From: Candidatus Zixiibacteriota bacterium
Lineage (GTDB): Bacteria; Zixibacteria; MSB-5A5; GN15; JAAZOE01
NCBI GenBank assembly: GCA_012797915.1
Contig: JAAZOE010000223.1
Span: forward strand, 1 to 5,705
DNA: 5,705 nt
Direction: 5' to 3'
The translations under genes and the position numbers were made by a program. This document shows, in pieces, positions 1 through 5,705 of this stretch (positions are counted from its first letter, which is position 1; the number at the start of each line of letters is the position of its first letter). Below the pieces are notes generated by a model, which saw nothing but the letters and a program-made list of their open reading frames with translations, was not told the origin of the DNA and searched no databases.

Positions 1-1258
1 CCACTTCATCAACCGCGGCTTTCCCGAGCGGGCGGTGTGCGTGACCGACCCCCGGGAACGGGGACGCGGGTACGAACCGGCGCCGCCGGAAAACGGCGAG
101 GTGTTGTGCGACCTCGGCCGCCCCCGACAGGCGATAGCCGATCTGCTGAAACATCTGCGGCGATGGAAGCAGGAAGCCGTCGGGGTGGCCTGTTACGACT
201 GCGAATCGCTGACCCTGGCCTCGGCCGTCGCCGCCGCCGTCGAAGCGCCGTTTCCCTCGACCGAGGCCGTTTTGGCCGCCCGCAGTAAATTCACCTCCAA
301 GTTACTCTGGAAACAGGCCGGTCTCCCCTGCCCGCAGGCGGCGCTGGTCGCCGATGAGGCCGAGGCGATCCGTTTTTTGACGACGCTCGGCAGCCCGGCC
401 GTCCTTAAACCGCTGACCGGCAGCGGCAGTGAGTTGATCTTTCTCTGCCATACTCCCTCGGATTGCCGGCAGGCGGTGGAGATGTCCACATCGCGCCTGG
501 CCGATCACGCCAACGCGCGGATGTATGCATCGGCGGGAATCGATGCGCCCGATCCGCGACGGACACTGGTAATGGAGGAGTTTGTCGACGGAAAGGAATA
601 CAGCTGCGATTTCATTCTGGACCACGACCGGGTCGAGATCATCCGCCTGGCCCGCAAGATTCCGGCCGCGGGTCAGCCGATGGGCACTATCCAAGCGTAT
701 CTCCTGCCGGCGGAATTGCCGAAAGACGTTGATCGGACCGGGTTTGCCGATCAGTTGCGGCAAGCCGCCCGCGCGCTCGGTCTGACCCGAAGCATCTGTA
801 TGCTCGATTTCATCATCCGCGACGGGCGGGTGCTGATGCTGGAGATGACCCCCCGGATCGGCGGCGACTGCCTGCCGTTTCTGATTCGTCAAAGCTGCGG
901 CCTCGATATGCTCGGCCTGGCCCTCGATTTTGCCGAAGGGCGTCCCGTAATCATTCCCCCGGCCGACCGCTGGCGGCAGTTGATCGGGGTCCGCCTGTTC
1001 GCCCGGACCCCGGGGGTCATCGAGGCGATTGACGATTCCGCACTCCGGACCGACCCGCGTATCCGGGAAATCTATTTTAAGCGCCGCCCCGGCCATCGGG
1101 TGATCTTGCCGCCGGACGATTACGATTCCCGTCTCCTGGGCCATATCATCTTCGAACCGTCGCCGGGCGCCGATCTCGCCGCCGAGGCGGCCGAAATAGC
1201 CGACCGAATCGTCATCAAGATGGAGCCTTCCCAGTGGACAACCTCGACTTCCTCATGA
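1..1258 (+). CDS. ATP-grasp ligase (carboxylate-amine/thiol ligase type), 5'-partial
   Basis: ATP-grasp enzymes activate a carboxylate as an acyl phosphate and join it to an amine or thiol. The reading frame is open to the left edge (first full codon at 2). A GTG at 35 is not a convincing start, because the residues before it (FPERAVCVTDP) read as the first strand of the pre-ATP-grasp fold, so the gene is 5'-truncated. Counting from codon 35: SKFTSKLLWKQAGLPCP at 84-100 opens the ATP-grasp fold; VLKPLTGSGS at 123-132 holds the nucleotide-binding Lys125 and Gly-rich loop; EEFVDGKEYSCD at 181-192 is the hinge/adenine region; MLDF (Asp258) and LEMTPRIGG (Glu270, Arg274) form the metal site. Residues about 315-395 (PGVIEAI, then SRLLGHIIFEP) resemble the C-terminal domain of L-amino acid ligases. 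Thr272 stands where metal-binding Asn is usual. The gene overlaps the decarboxylase by 25 bp, implying coupled translation and a shared pathway. The substrate is unknown: a BtrJ-like carrier-protein ligase or a dipeptide ligase are both possible. Confidence 0.88.
   Translation, partial: HFINRGFPERAVCVTDPRERGRGYEPAPPENGEVLCDLGRPRQAIADLLKHLRRWKQEAVGVACYDCESLTLASAVAAAVEAPFPSTEAVLAARSKFTSKLLWKQAGLPCPQAALVADEAEAIRFLTTLGSPAVLKPLTGSGSELIFLCHTPSDCRQAVEMSTSRLADHANARMYASAGIDAPDPRRTLVMEEFVDGKEYSCDFILDHDRVEIIRLARKIPAAGQPMGTIQAYLLPAELPKDVDRTGFADQLRQAARALGLTRSICMLDFIIRDGRVLMLEMTPRIGGDCLPFLIRQSCGLDMLGLALDFAEGRPVIIPPADRWRQLIGVRLFARTPGVIEAIDDSALRTDPRIREIYFKRRPGHRVILPPDDYDSRLLGHIIFEPSPGADLAAEAAEIADRIVIKMEPSQWTTSTSS
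1222..1225 (+). promoter_or_regulatory. Ribosome binding site deciding the decarboxylase start
   Basis: GGAG lies 8 nt before the GTG at 1234. The competing ATG at 1255, which would give an ATGA overlap with the ligase stop, has only a weak GTGGA about 16 nt upstream. Spacing therefore favours GTG 1234. The site sits inside the end of the ligase gene, consistent with translational coupling. Confidence 0.55.
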
Positions 1259-2556
1259 ACCGGGCCGGCGAAATCCTGCGCCGGCAGACGCCGCTTCTGG
1301 ATCGTGAAAAACTGGCGGCCTACGTGCAGTCGTTTCTGTCCCGCCGCGATGCCTTTCTGGCAATCACCCGCCGTCATGGCTCGCCGCTTTATATTTTGGA
1401 TGAACCGGCGCTGTTCGACCGGGCGTATCGATTCAGTGAAGCCTTCCAGCGGGAGATACCCCGAATCAATCTTTTTTATGCCTTGAAAAGCAACCATCAC
1501 CCGGCCATCGCTTCCCGCCTGGCTGGATGCGGGATGGGACTCGATGTTTCCAGCGGCTTGGAGCTGCAGACCGCCCTGGCCATCCCCGACGTCCCGATCA
1601 TCTTCAGCGGCCCCGGCAAGACTTTACCGGAATTGGCGCTGGCGGTCGCCCACGCCGACCGGGTGACGGTCCTGATCGACAGTTTCGGGGAGTTGGCCCG
1701 CCTGGAACAGGCCGCTTCCGCCGCCGGTGCCACGATGTCGGCCGGGGTGCGGCTGACCAACGACGAACGGGGGCTCTGGCGCAAATTCGGCATCCCCCCC
1801 GCCGATCTGGAACGGTTCATGACCGACGCGGACAGTTGCGCTCACGTGATGCTGTGCGGCCTGCAGTTTCACTCCAGCTGGAACATGGATCCCGAGCGAC
1901 AGGTCGCCTTTATCTCCCGCCTGGGAGAGCTGATGGGGCAATTGCCGGCGCACCGACGAACGCAGATAACGTTTATCGATATCGGCGGCGGGTACTGGCC
2001 GGAGGCGGGAGAATGGCTGCAGGAAGCAGGTACGCCGGAAGGCCGGTTGCGGCAGTGTCTGCAACCGGAGACTTTTGGAACCAGCGGCCCCTACGGGTAT
2101 CCGTCGACGCCCATCGACCTCTTCGCCGAACGGCTCGGCCGGGCAGTCAAGGCGGAACTGCATTCCCGGATCGATTGCCGCATCTTCGCCGAACCGGGGC
2201 GATGGTTGTGCCATGACGCCATGCATATCCTGTTGACGGTGATCGACAAGAAGGGAGACGACCTGGTCATCACCGACGGAGCCACCAACGCCATCGGCTG
2301 GGAACGGTTCGAGACCGACTATTTCCCGGTTATTAATCTGTCCCGTCCCGACCGCCAGGAACGGCCCGGCCTGGTGCTGGGATCGCTCTGCACGCCGCAC
2401 GATGTCTGGGGTTACGGGTATTATGGGACCGATATCCAGCCTGGGGATATCCTGCTGATGCCGTCGCAGGGGGCGTATACGTACAGCCTTCGTCAGAACT
2501 TCATCAAGCCGGTGCCGGAAACGGCCGTTCTGTCCGCCGCGCCCGACCAAATCTAA
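1234..2556 (+). CDS. Fold-type III PLP-dependent decarboxylase (DapDC/Orn-DC superfamily, BtrK-like)
   Basis: This predicted cytoplasmic enzyme of 440 aa has the family's usual length, with an N-terminal TIM barrel and a C-terminal beta domain. FYALKSN at 81-87 carries the PLP Schiff-base lysine, Lys85. GLDVSSGLE at 102-110 is the family's D-V-x-S-x-x-E motif. QFHSSWN at 211-217 matches the H-x-G-S region with Ser for Gly; DIGGGYWP at 249-256 is the phosphate-binding glycine loop; AEPGRWL at 319-325 is the E-P-G-R motif. SLCTPHD at 384-390 gives the Cys386 contributed to the partner subunit's active site, and QGAYTYS at 412-418 closes the fold. CTPHD replaces the CESGD-type motif of diaminopimelate decarboxylase, so the substrate is probably not diaminopimelate. 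As I recall, C-T-P-x-D is typical of BtrK and of exosortase-associated decarboxylases, which points to an amino acid or a carrier-bound aminoacyl group; this is inference. It starts at GTG 1234, within the ligase gene, so the two are probably one operon. A start at ATG 1255 is the alternative. Confidence 0.87.
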   Translation: MDNLDFLMNRAGEILRRQTPLLDREKLAAYVQSFLSRRDAFLAITRRHGSPLYILDEPALFDRAYRFSEAFQREIPRINLFYALKSNHHPAIASRLAGCGMGLDVSSGLELQTALAIPDVPIIFSGPGKTLPELALAVAHADRVTVLIDSFGELARLEQAASAAGATMSAGVRLTNDERGLWRKFGIPPADLERFMTDADSCAHVMLCGLQFHSSWNMDPERQVAFISRLGELMGQLPAHRRTQITFIDIGGGYWPEAGEWLQEAGTPEGRLRQCLQPETFGTSGPYGYPSTPIDLFAERLGRAVKAELHSRIDCRIFAEPGRWLCHDAMHILLTVIDKKGDDLVITDGATNAIGWERFETDYFPVINLSRPDRQERPGLVLGSLCTPHDVWGYGYYGTDIQPGDILLMPSQGAYTYSLRQNFIKPVPETAVLSAAPDQI

Positions 2557-2614
2557 CCACCGCCGTTTTTCGGCGACGGCGCCGCTTCAACCAAACCAGC
2601 GATCGACCGAAAAT

Positions 2615-2646
2615 TATACGGGACACGTTCGGCGGCAACCCGTATA
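2615..2646. repeat. 8-bp perfect inverted repeat across the transporter promoter (operator candidate)
   Basis: TATACGGG at 2615-2622 and CCCGTATA at 2639-2646 are exact reverse complements separated by 16 nt, about 24 bp centre to centre. The left arm overlaps the predicted -35 element and the right arm overlaps the -10. This is the geometry of a repressor or activator site, but no regulator gene is in the window. The arms lie upstream of the expected transcription start, so an RNA hairpin is unlikely. Chance similarity of two promoter-like AT patches in GC-rich DNA remains possible. Confidence 0.4.
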
Positions 2647-2648
2647 CT
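2620..2648 (+). promoter_or_regulatory. Putative sigma-70 promoter of the MFS transporter gene
   Basis: GGGACA (2620-2625, four of six matches to TTGACA) is followed by a 17-nt spacer and TATACT (2643-2648, five of six matches to TATAAT). The expected start near 2655 leaves a leader of roughly 45 nt before the ATG at 2702. It suggests the transporter can be transcribed independently of the ligase/decarboxylase pair, although read-through from upstream is not excluded because I see no convincing terminator after 2556. Confidence 0.45.
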
Positions 2649-2701
2649 GGCCGCTGTCGAAGTTGTGATACGTGAACGGGCGTTTTTCGCCGGAATAACG
2701 G

Positions 2702-4126
2702 ATGACCAGAGGCAATCAATTCAGATTCTTTGCGGCCGTGGCCGGAGGAGGGAAGGATGATTCTCTTCGACGCTGGCTGACCGTCGCCAGCGTCGAGGGG
2801 ACGTTCGCCAACGTCTTCACGATTCTGACCGGCGGCGCTTTCCTCACCGGGCTGGCGTTGTACTTCGGCGCCAACGACGTCACTATCGGGCTTCTGGCGG
2901 CGTTGCCGTATCTGGCCCAGACGGCCCAGATTCTTTCGGCCTATCTGGTCGACTGCACCGGACAGCGGAAGGCGATCACGCTCTGGGCGGCGGTGGCCGC
3001 ACGGCAGAGCTGGTGGCTGGTCCTTCCGCTGTTGTTTCTGCCGTCGGCCTGGCGGCTGGAGGCACTCCTGGTCATCGTGACCTTTTCCAATATCGCTCTC
3101 ATGGTTTCCACCCCGGCCTGGATGGCCTGGATGGCCGATCTGGTGCCGGAACGGATTCGGGGACGGTACTTCGGCTTCCGCAGCGCGGCCGTGGCCTTCA
3201 CCACGCTGGCCGCTACCATCGCCGGCGGGCTGATCCTCGATTATTTCCGAAGCTACGGGCGGGACCATATCGGCTTCGCCGTCATCACCGCCGCCGCCAC
3301 GACATTCGCCCTGGCCGCCACCCTGTTGTTGAACCGAATCCCGGACCGTTCCGCCCATCAGCTCCGGGTTCCGTTCCAGTGGTCGCGGTTGCTGGAACCG
3401 TTTCAGGACAAGCTTTTCCGCCGCTTGCTGGAGATGATGCTGGCCTGGAATCTGGCCATCGGCATTTCGGCGGCGTTTTTCGCCGCCCATATGCTGACCA
3501 ACCTGAAGATGAGCTTCACGCAGATTTCACTGTACAGTTGCCTGGGGTCATTGGTGGCGGTGGGGCTGAACCGTCCCTGGGGCAAGTTGATCGACCGTTT
3601 CGGTTCCAAAGCGGTGCTGGTTTTCTGCGCGCTGGGGATTTGCCTGGTGCCGCTGATCTGGCTGATACCCCGCCCCGACTCGCTCTGGATCCTGTGGTTC
3701 GAGGCGGTCTACGCCGGAGCGCTCTGGACCGGCTTCACTCTGGCCGTGTTCACCATCCCGATCGCCCATAGCCCGCGCGAGGGGCGGACGATCTATCTGG
3801 CGATGTTTTCGGTCGTCACCGGTCTGGCCTTTTTCATTTCCTCCACCGCCGGCGGCATTCTGGCCGAAAGTTGGAGCCGTATTCATTGGACGGTCGGGCC
3901 GCAGACAATAGTCAATTATCATCTGCTGTTCGTTTTGTCGGCCCTGATGCGCGCGGGGGCGGCCATCTTCTTCATGACTTTCCATGAGCCGCAAGGCAAG
4001 CCGCTGCCGATCATGGTGCATTTCATGGGTGATGCCGTGCTGGGACAATTGTCGCACGGCCGCCGATTGTTGTCCTGGTTGCGGCTCCGGGACGGGGATA
4101 CTCCCCCATCGGGGGACGACGAATGA
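2702..4126 (+). CDS. Major facilitator superfamily (MFS) transporter
   Basis: This is a 474-aa integral membrane protein with about 12 hydrophobic helices in two six-helix halves: roughly 33-55, 60-80, 91-113, 120-140, 165-182, 190-210, then 245-265, 275-295, 303-322, 328-352, 363-385 and 405-426. MFS motif A is clear in the second half (GKLIDRFGSKAVL, 294-306) and degenerate in the first (LVDCTGQRK, 82-90). RIRGRYFGFR at 151-160 is a conserved basic cytoplasmic loop between helices 4 and 5. The N-terminal 30 residues and the tail after 430 are hydrophilic and probably cytoplasmic. The ATG at 2702 has a weak GGA 7 nt upstream; in-frame GTG 2738 lacks a site and is less likely. It follows the decarboxylase by 145 bp in the same orientation with its own promoter candidate. 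The substrate and direction of transport cannot be read from the sequence; moving the product or precursor of the upstream pair is a reasonable inference. Confidence 0.9.
   Translation: MTRGNQFRFFAAVAGGGKDDSLRRWLTVASVEGTFANVFTILTGGAFLTGLALYFGANDVTIGLLAALPYLAQTAQILSAYLVDCTGQRKAITLWAAVAARQSWWLVLPLLFLPSAWRLEALLVIVTFSNIALMVSTPAWMAWMADLVPERIRGRYFGFRSAAVAFTTLAATIAGGLILDYFRSYGRDHIGFAVITAAATTFALAATLLLNRIPDRSAHQLRVPFQWSRLLEPFQDKLFRRLLEMMLAWNLAIGISAAFFAAHMLTNLKMSFTQISLYSCLGSLVAVGLNRPWGKLIDRFGSKAVLVFCALGICLVPLIWLIPRPDSLWILWFEAVYAGALWTGFTLAVFTIPIAHSPREGRTIYLAMFSVVTGLAFFISSTAGGILAESWSRIHWTVGPQTIVNYHLLFVLSALMRAGAAIFFMTFHEPQGKPLPIMVHFMGDAVLGQLSHGRRLLSWLRLRDGDTPPSGDDE
4102..4116. other. Short GC hairpin near the transporter 3' end
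   Basis: TCCCCC and GGGGGA form a six-pair stem around an ATC loop, inside the last codons of the transporter gene. No T-run follows on either strand, so it is not an intrinsic terminator by the usual criteria. It could slow ribosomes or protect the mRNA 3' end at this tightly convergent junction. Confidence 0.25.
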
Positions 4127-4136
4127 ATCCGCTGAA

Positions 4137-4337
4137 CTATTCGCCCCGACCTGAGGCGGTCAGGGACGCGATGATTCCCGCCAGCGAGACGGCGATGAGC
4201 CCGAAGACGAAATAGAGCGGATTGCCGGAAATCAGCAACGCCGTCACGCAAAGAATCAGGGCGATGACGGCCATCGTCCCGCCGACGACGGTCAGTTGCG
4301 TCCGAATCCCCCCGGGTGTTTTTGCCGCAGACGTCAT
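4137..4337 (-). CDS. Small two-helix membrane protein, function unknown
   Basis: This 66-aa protein has a short polar N-terminus (MTSAAKTPGGIRTQ), a hydrophobic helix at about 15-37, a Gly-Asn-Pro turn at 38-40, and a second helix at about 41-62, ending in SGRGE. This is a helical-hairpin inner-membrane protein; I do not recognise the family. It is probably real because it has a clear ribosome binding site (AAGGGA, 5 nt from the ATG), a promoter-like sequence at the right distance upstream, and an organised two-helix pattern not expected of a shadow frame. It ends 10 bp from the convergent transporter gene and lies 100 bp downstream of the CHAT gene on the same strand, so it could also be read from that transcript. 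Small proteins of this type are often accessory subunits or general membrane proteins; no role can be assigned. Confidence 0.72.
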   Translation of the reverse strand: MTSAAKTPGGIRTQLTVVGGTMAVIALILCVTALLISGNPLYFVFGLIAVSLAGIIASLTASGRGE

Positions 4338-4342
4338 AGACT

Positions 4343-4348
4343 TCCCTT
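4343..4348 (-). promoter_or_regulatory. Ribosome binding site of the small membrane gene
   Basis: On the minus strand AAGGGA lies 5 nt before the ATG at 4337-4335. It is the best-matching Shine-Dalgarno sequence near any start in the window and the main support for this short gene. Confidence 0.6.
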
Positions 4349-4381
4349 CTCACGATGTTGAACGGGGCCGCTCCCCGGAAA

Positions 4382-4410
4382 AGTATAGCCGATTCGGCGA
4401 CGATCCGCAA
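4382..4410 (-). promoter_or_regulatory. Putative sigma-70 promoter of the small membrane gene
   Basis: Read on the minus strand, TTGCGG (4410-4405) is followed by 17 nt and TATACT (4387-4382). The -10 hexamer and the spacing are the same as in the transporter promoter. Transcription would begin near 4375, at a small CGGGG/CCCCG stem (4363-4377), giving a leader of roughly 40 nt. The -35 match is only three of six, so strength is uncertain. Confidence 0.42.
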
Positions 4411-4437
4411 GTGCCATCGAGATTCCGATCCGACGGG

Positions 4438-5705
4438 TCAGTGGGGATTTCCGATCAGCACGAACCCGCCCCAGAAGAGCGGATGGCCGTGTGTTTTTTC
4501 CTGCCGTGATTTGCGAAGAATCTCGAGCGCAGAGGCGCGCAGGGCCTCCGCGCGGGACATGCCTCCCAGCCAAAGCTCATAGAACCGTTTCATTAATTCC
4601 GCCGTTTCCCGGTCGGGCACTCTCCAAAGGCTCATGACCAGCGACTGCGCCCCGGCATGCAGGAACGCCCGCTGCAAACCGAAGACGCCTTCCCCGGCCG
4701 ACGGGGCCCCGACCCCCGATTCACACGCCGAAAGCGTGACCAGAGCGGTGCCCTGCAGATTCAGTCCCGACACCTCCAGGGCGGTCAGCAGACCGTCATC
4801 CGACGCCATCGAATCGAGCGCCGGCGGCGGCGGTGAATTGGCGCCCGCCAAACCAAGACCGGACCGCAGCAACGGATTGTAGGCTCCCGAGAGTCCGGCC
4901 ATCAAGTCGGCGGCGGTAAAATACCCGTGCGTGGAAAGATGGAGGATATACGGCGGATCCGTCATCCCCTTCAAATTACCCTCACCGGCGTCGGCCCCGT
5001 ACCACTCGCGGACAGTCAGGCGATTGGTTTGACGGAGGGACGAGGCGATCGCCTGCGATTCCTCACGGCTGTATTGCAGCGGGGTGAAGCGGTCCCGCCC
5101 TCCCCTCGTTCGGGAGGCTGCCTCTCGCTCCTCCGCCGCGACATCCGCGGAGGCGAACAGCGACGGATTGTCCTGATCGGGCGAGGGGGATGCGGTCCGG
5201 GAATGGTTATAGTCGGGGTCCCCGACGATCAGCGCCTCTCCATCCGCAACGGAACGGGAATCGAAACCGCGTATGTCCCGTCCCGACGAAACATAGCTGA
5301 TGAGATACTGTTCGATGAGATAGGTCTCATTGGCCGTGGCCAGTATTTCGAACGGCAGCAGGTTCAGCATGCCGTCGGGAGCAATGAGCAGCGTAGACAC
5401 CCCGGCCAGAAACGAGTCGACCGGAACGATCAGACGGCGATGGAGCTCCCCCGTGACCTCCTGCAGTCGTTCCTCCAGGTACGGCGCCGCCGGCGAATAG
5501 ACTCGCTCCTCGGCGTCATAAATCAGCCGTCGGGCTTCGGCGACCAGGCTGTCGATTTCCGAAGCATCACCCAGGTCGATCATTCCCATTTCACGGTCTT
5601 TGGCCAAGGCAAATACCAGGTAGTGCGAGGGAAGAGAATCGGGATATTCACCACCGATTCTAATCATCGTATCTACCGGGCTATATACGTACTCGAGCAG
5701 GACCC
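4438..5705 (-). CDS. CHAT-domain protein (caspase-like peptidase family), N-terminus beyond window
   Basis: The C-terminal CHAT domain (caspase HetF-associated with TPRs) is complete to its end. The frame is open to the right edge. Residues before the ATG at 5667 (LLEYVYSPVDT) match the usual first strand of a CHAT domain, so 5667 is not the real start and the gene continues beyond 5705, often with TPR repeats in this family. Counting from 5667: LLIAPDGMLNLLPFEIL at 93-109 is the conserved core strand; ILHLSTHGYF at 241-250 carries the candidate catalytic His247; DDGLLTALEV at 290-299 precedes TLSACESG at 311-318 with candidate catalytic Cys315. GEGVFGLQRAFLHAGA at 325-340, SLWRVPD at 346-352 and HPLFWGGFVLIG at 395-406 are the family's closing motifs. 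Residues 152-197 form a polar Ser/Asp/Arg-rich insertion before the REES helix. The His-Cys dyad suggests cysteine protease activity, but many CHAT proteins are untested. Partner and cellular role are unknown. Confidence 0.88.
   Translation of the reverse strand, partial: VLLEYVYSPVDTMIRIGGEYPDSLPSHYLVFALAKDREMGMIDLGDASEIDSLVAEARRLIYDAEERVYSPAAPYLEERLQEVTGELHRRLIVPVDSFLAGVSTLLIAPDGMLNLLPFEILATANETYLIEQYLISYVSSGRDIRGFDSRSVADGEALIVGDPDYNHSRTASPSPDQDNPSLFASADVAAEEREAASRTRGGRDRFTPLQYSREESQAIASSLRQTNRLTVREWYGADAGEGNLKGMTDPPYILHLSTHGYFTAADLMAGLSGAYNPLLRSGLGLAGANSPPPPALDSMASDDGLLTALEVSGLNLQGTALVTLSACESGVGAPSAGEGVFGLQRAFLHAGAQSLVMSLWRVPDRETAELMKRFYELWLGGMSRAEALRASALEILRKSRQEKTHGHPLFWGGFVLIGNPH

Noticed and set aside
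35..37. GTG as the true start of the ligase
   Set aside because: The frame is open to the left edge, and the 11 residues before it look like genuine fold sequence; a start here would delete the first strand.
302..1144. Minus-strand open frame of 280 codons opposite the ligase
   Set aside because: It lies opposite a gene with clear ATP-grasp motifs; its translation is rich in Arg, Gln, Gly and His and has no recognisable domain. GC-rich codon use opens antisense frames.
1527..2216. Plus-strand open frame of 229 codons inside the decarboxylase
   Set aside because: It is an alternate frame of the decarboxylase gene, Arg/Gly/Pro-rich, without motifs.
1624..2550. Minus-strand open frame of 308 codons opposite the decarboxylase
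   Set aside because: It is a shadow of a gene with all PLP-enzyme motifs; low-complexity composition, no domain and no ribosome site.
2504..3490. Minus-strand open frame of 328 codons across the intergenic region and the transporter
   Set aside because: Its composition (Gly, Arg, Gln, Glu) is typical of antisense frames in GC-rich DNA, and it conflicts with the transporter's regular helices.
3013..3771. Plus-strand open frame of 252 codons inside the transporter
   Set aside because: It is a shifted-frame shadow with Arg/Gly/Pro-rich composition and no domain.
4363..4377. CGGGG/CCCCG hairpin as a terminator after the CHAT gene
   Set aside because: There is no T-run 3' of the stem in the minus-strand direction, and the expected start site of the next gene falls on it.
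4222..4509. Plus-strand open frame of 95 codons across the small membrane gene and CHAT tail
   Set aside because: It is opposite two better-supported minus-strand genes and has no recognisable pattern.
5665..5667. ATG as the true start of the CHAT protein
   Set aside because: Upstream codons to the window edge stay open and encode the L-L-E-Y strand that normally begins the CHAT domain.

Overview
This is a GC-rich bacterial window whose genes use mainly G/C third codon positions. It holds five protein-coding genes, two of them cut by the window edges. No rRNA, tRNA, CRISPR array or insertion sequence is visible. The lineage cannot be fixed from the sequence alone. A CHAT-domain protein beside carrier-type biosynthetic enzymes would suit many environmental, TPR/CHAT-rich phyla, but that is only a guess.

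Left block (1-2556, + strand): an ATP-grasp ligase, 5'-truncated by the window edge, overlaps a fold-type III PLP-dependent decarboxylase by 25 bp. The pair resembles in architecture the BtrJ/BtrK pair of butirosin biosynthesis, where an ATP-grasp ligase loads an amino acid onto a carrier protein and a PLP enzyme decarboxylates the loaded residue. The decarboxylase carries a C-T-P-H-D substrate motif instead of the C-E-S-G-D type of diaminopimelate decarboxylase, so a lysine-biosynthesis role is unlikely. No carrier protein is in the window; it could lie upstream of position 1.

Middle block (2557-4126, + strand): a 145-bp intergenic region carries a plausible sigma-70 promoter (GGGACA, 17 nt, TATACT). 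A perfect 8-bp inverted repeat lies across its -35 and -10 elements. It is followed by a 12-helix major facilitator transporter, a candidate exporter or importer for whatever the left pair makes.

Right block (4137-5705, - strand, convergent): a 66-residue two-helix membrane protein has its own promoter-like sequence (TTGCGG, 17 nt, TATACT) and a good ribosome binding site. Beyond it is the C-terminal part of a CHAT-domain (caspase-like) protein with the His-Gly and Ser-Ala-Cys-Glu-Ser-Gly motifs intact; its N-terminus lies past the right edge. Nothing in the sequence ties the CHAT protein to the biosynthetic pair. The transporter and the small membrane gene end only 10 bp apart.
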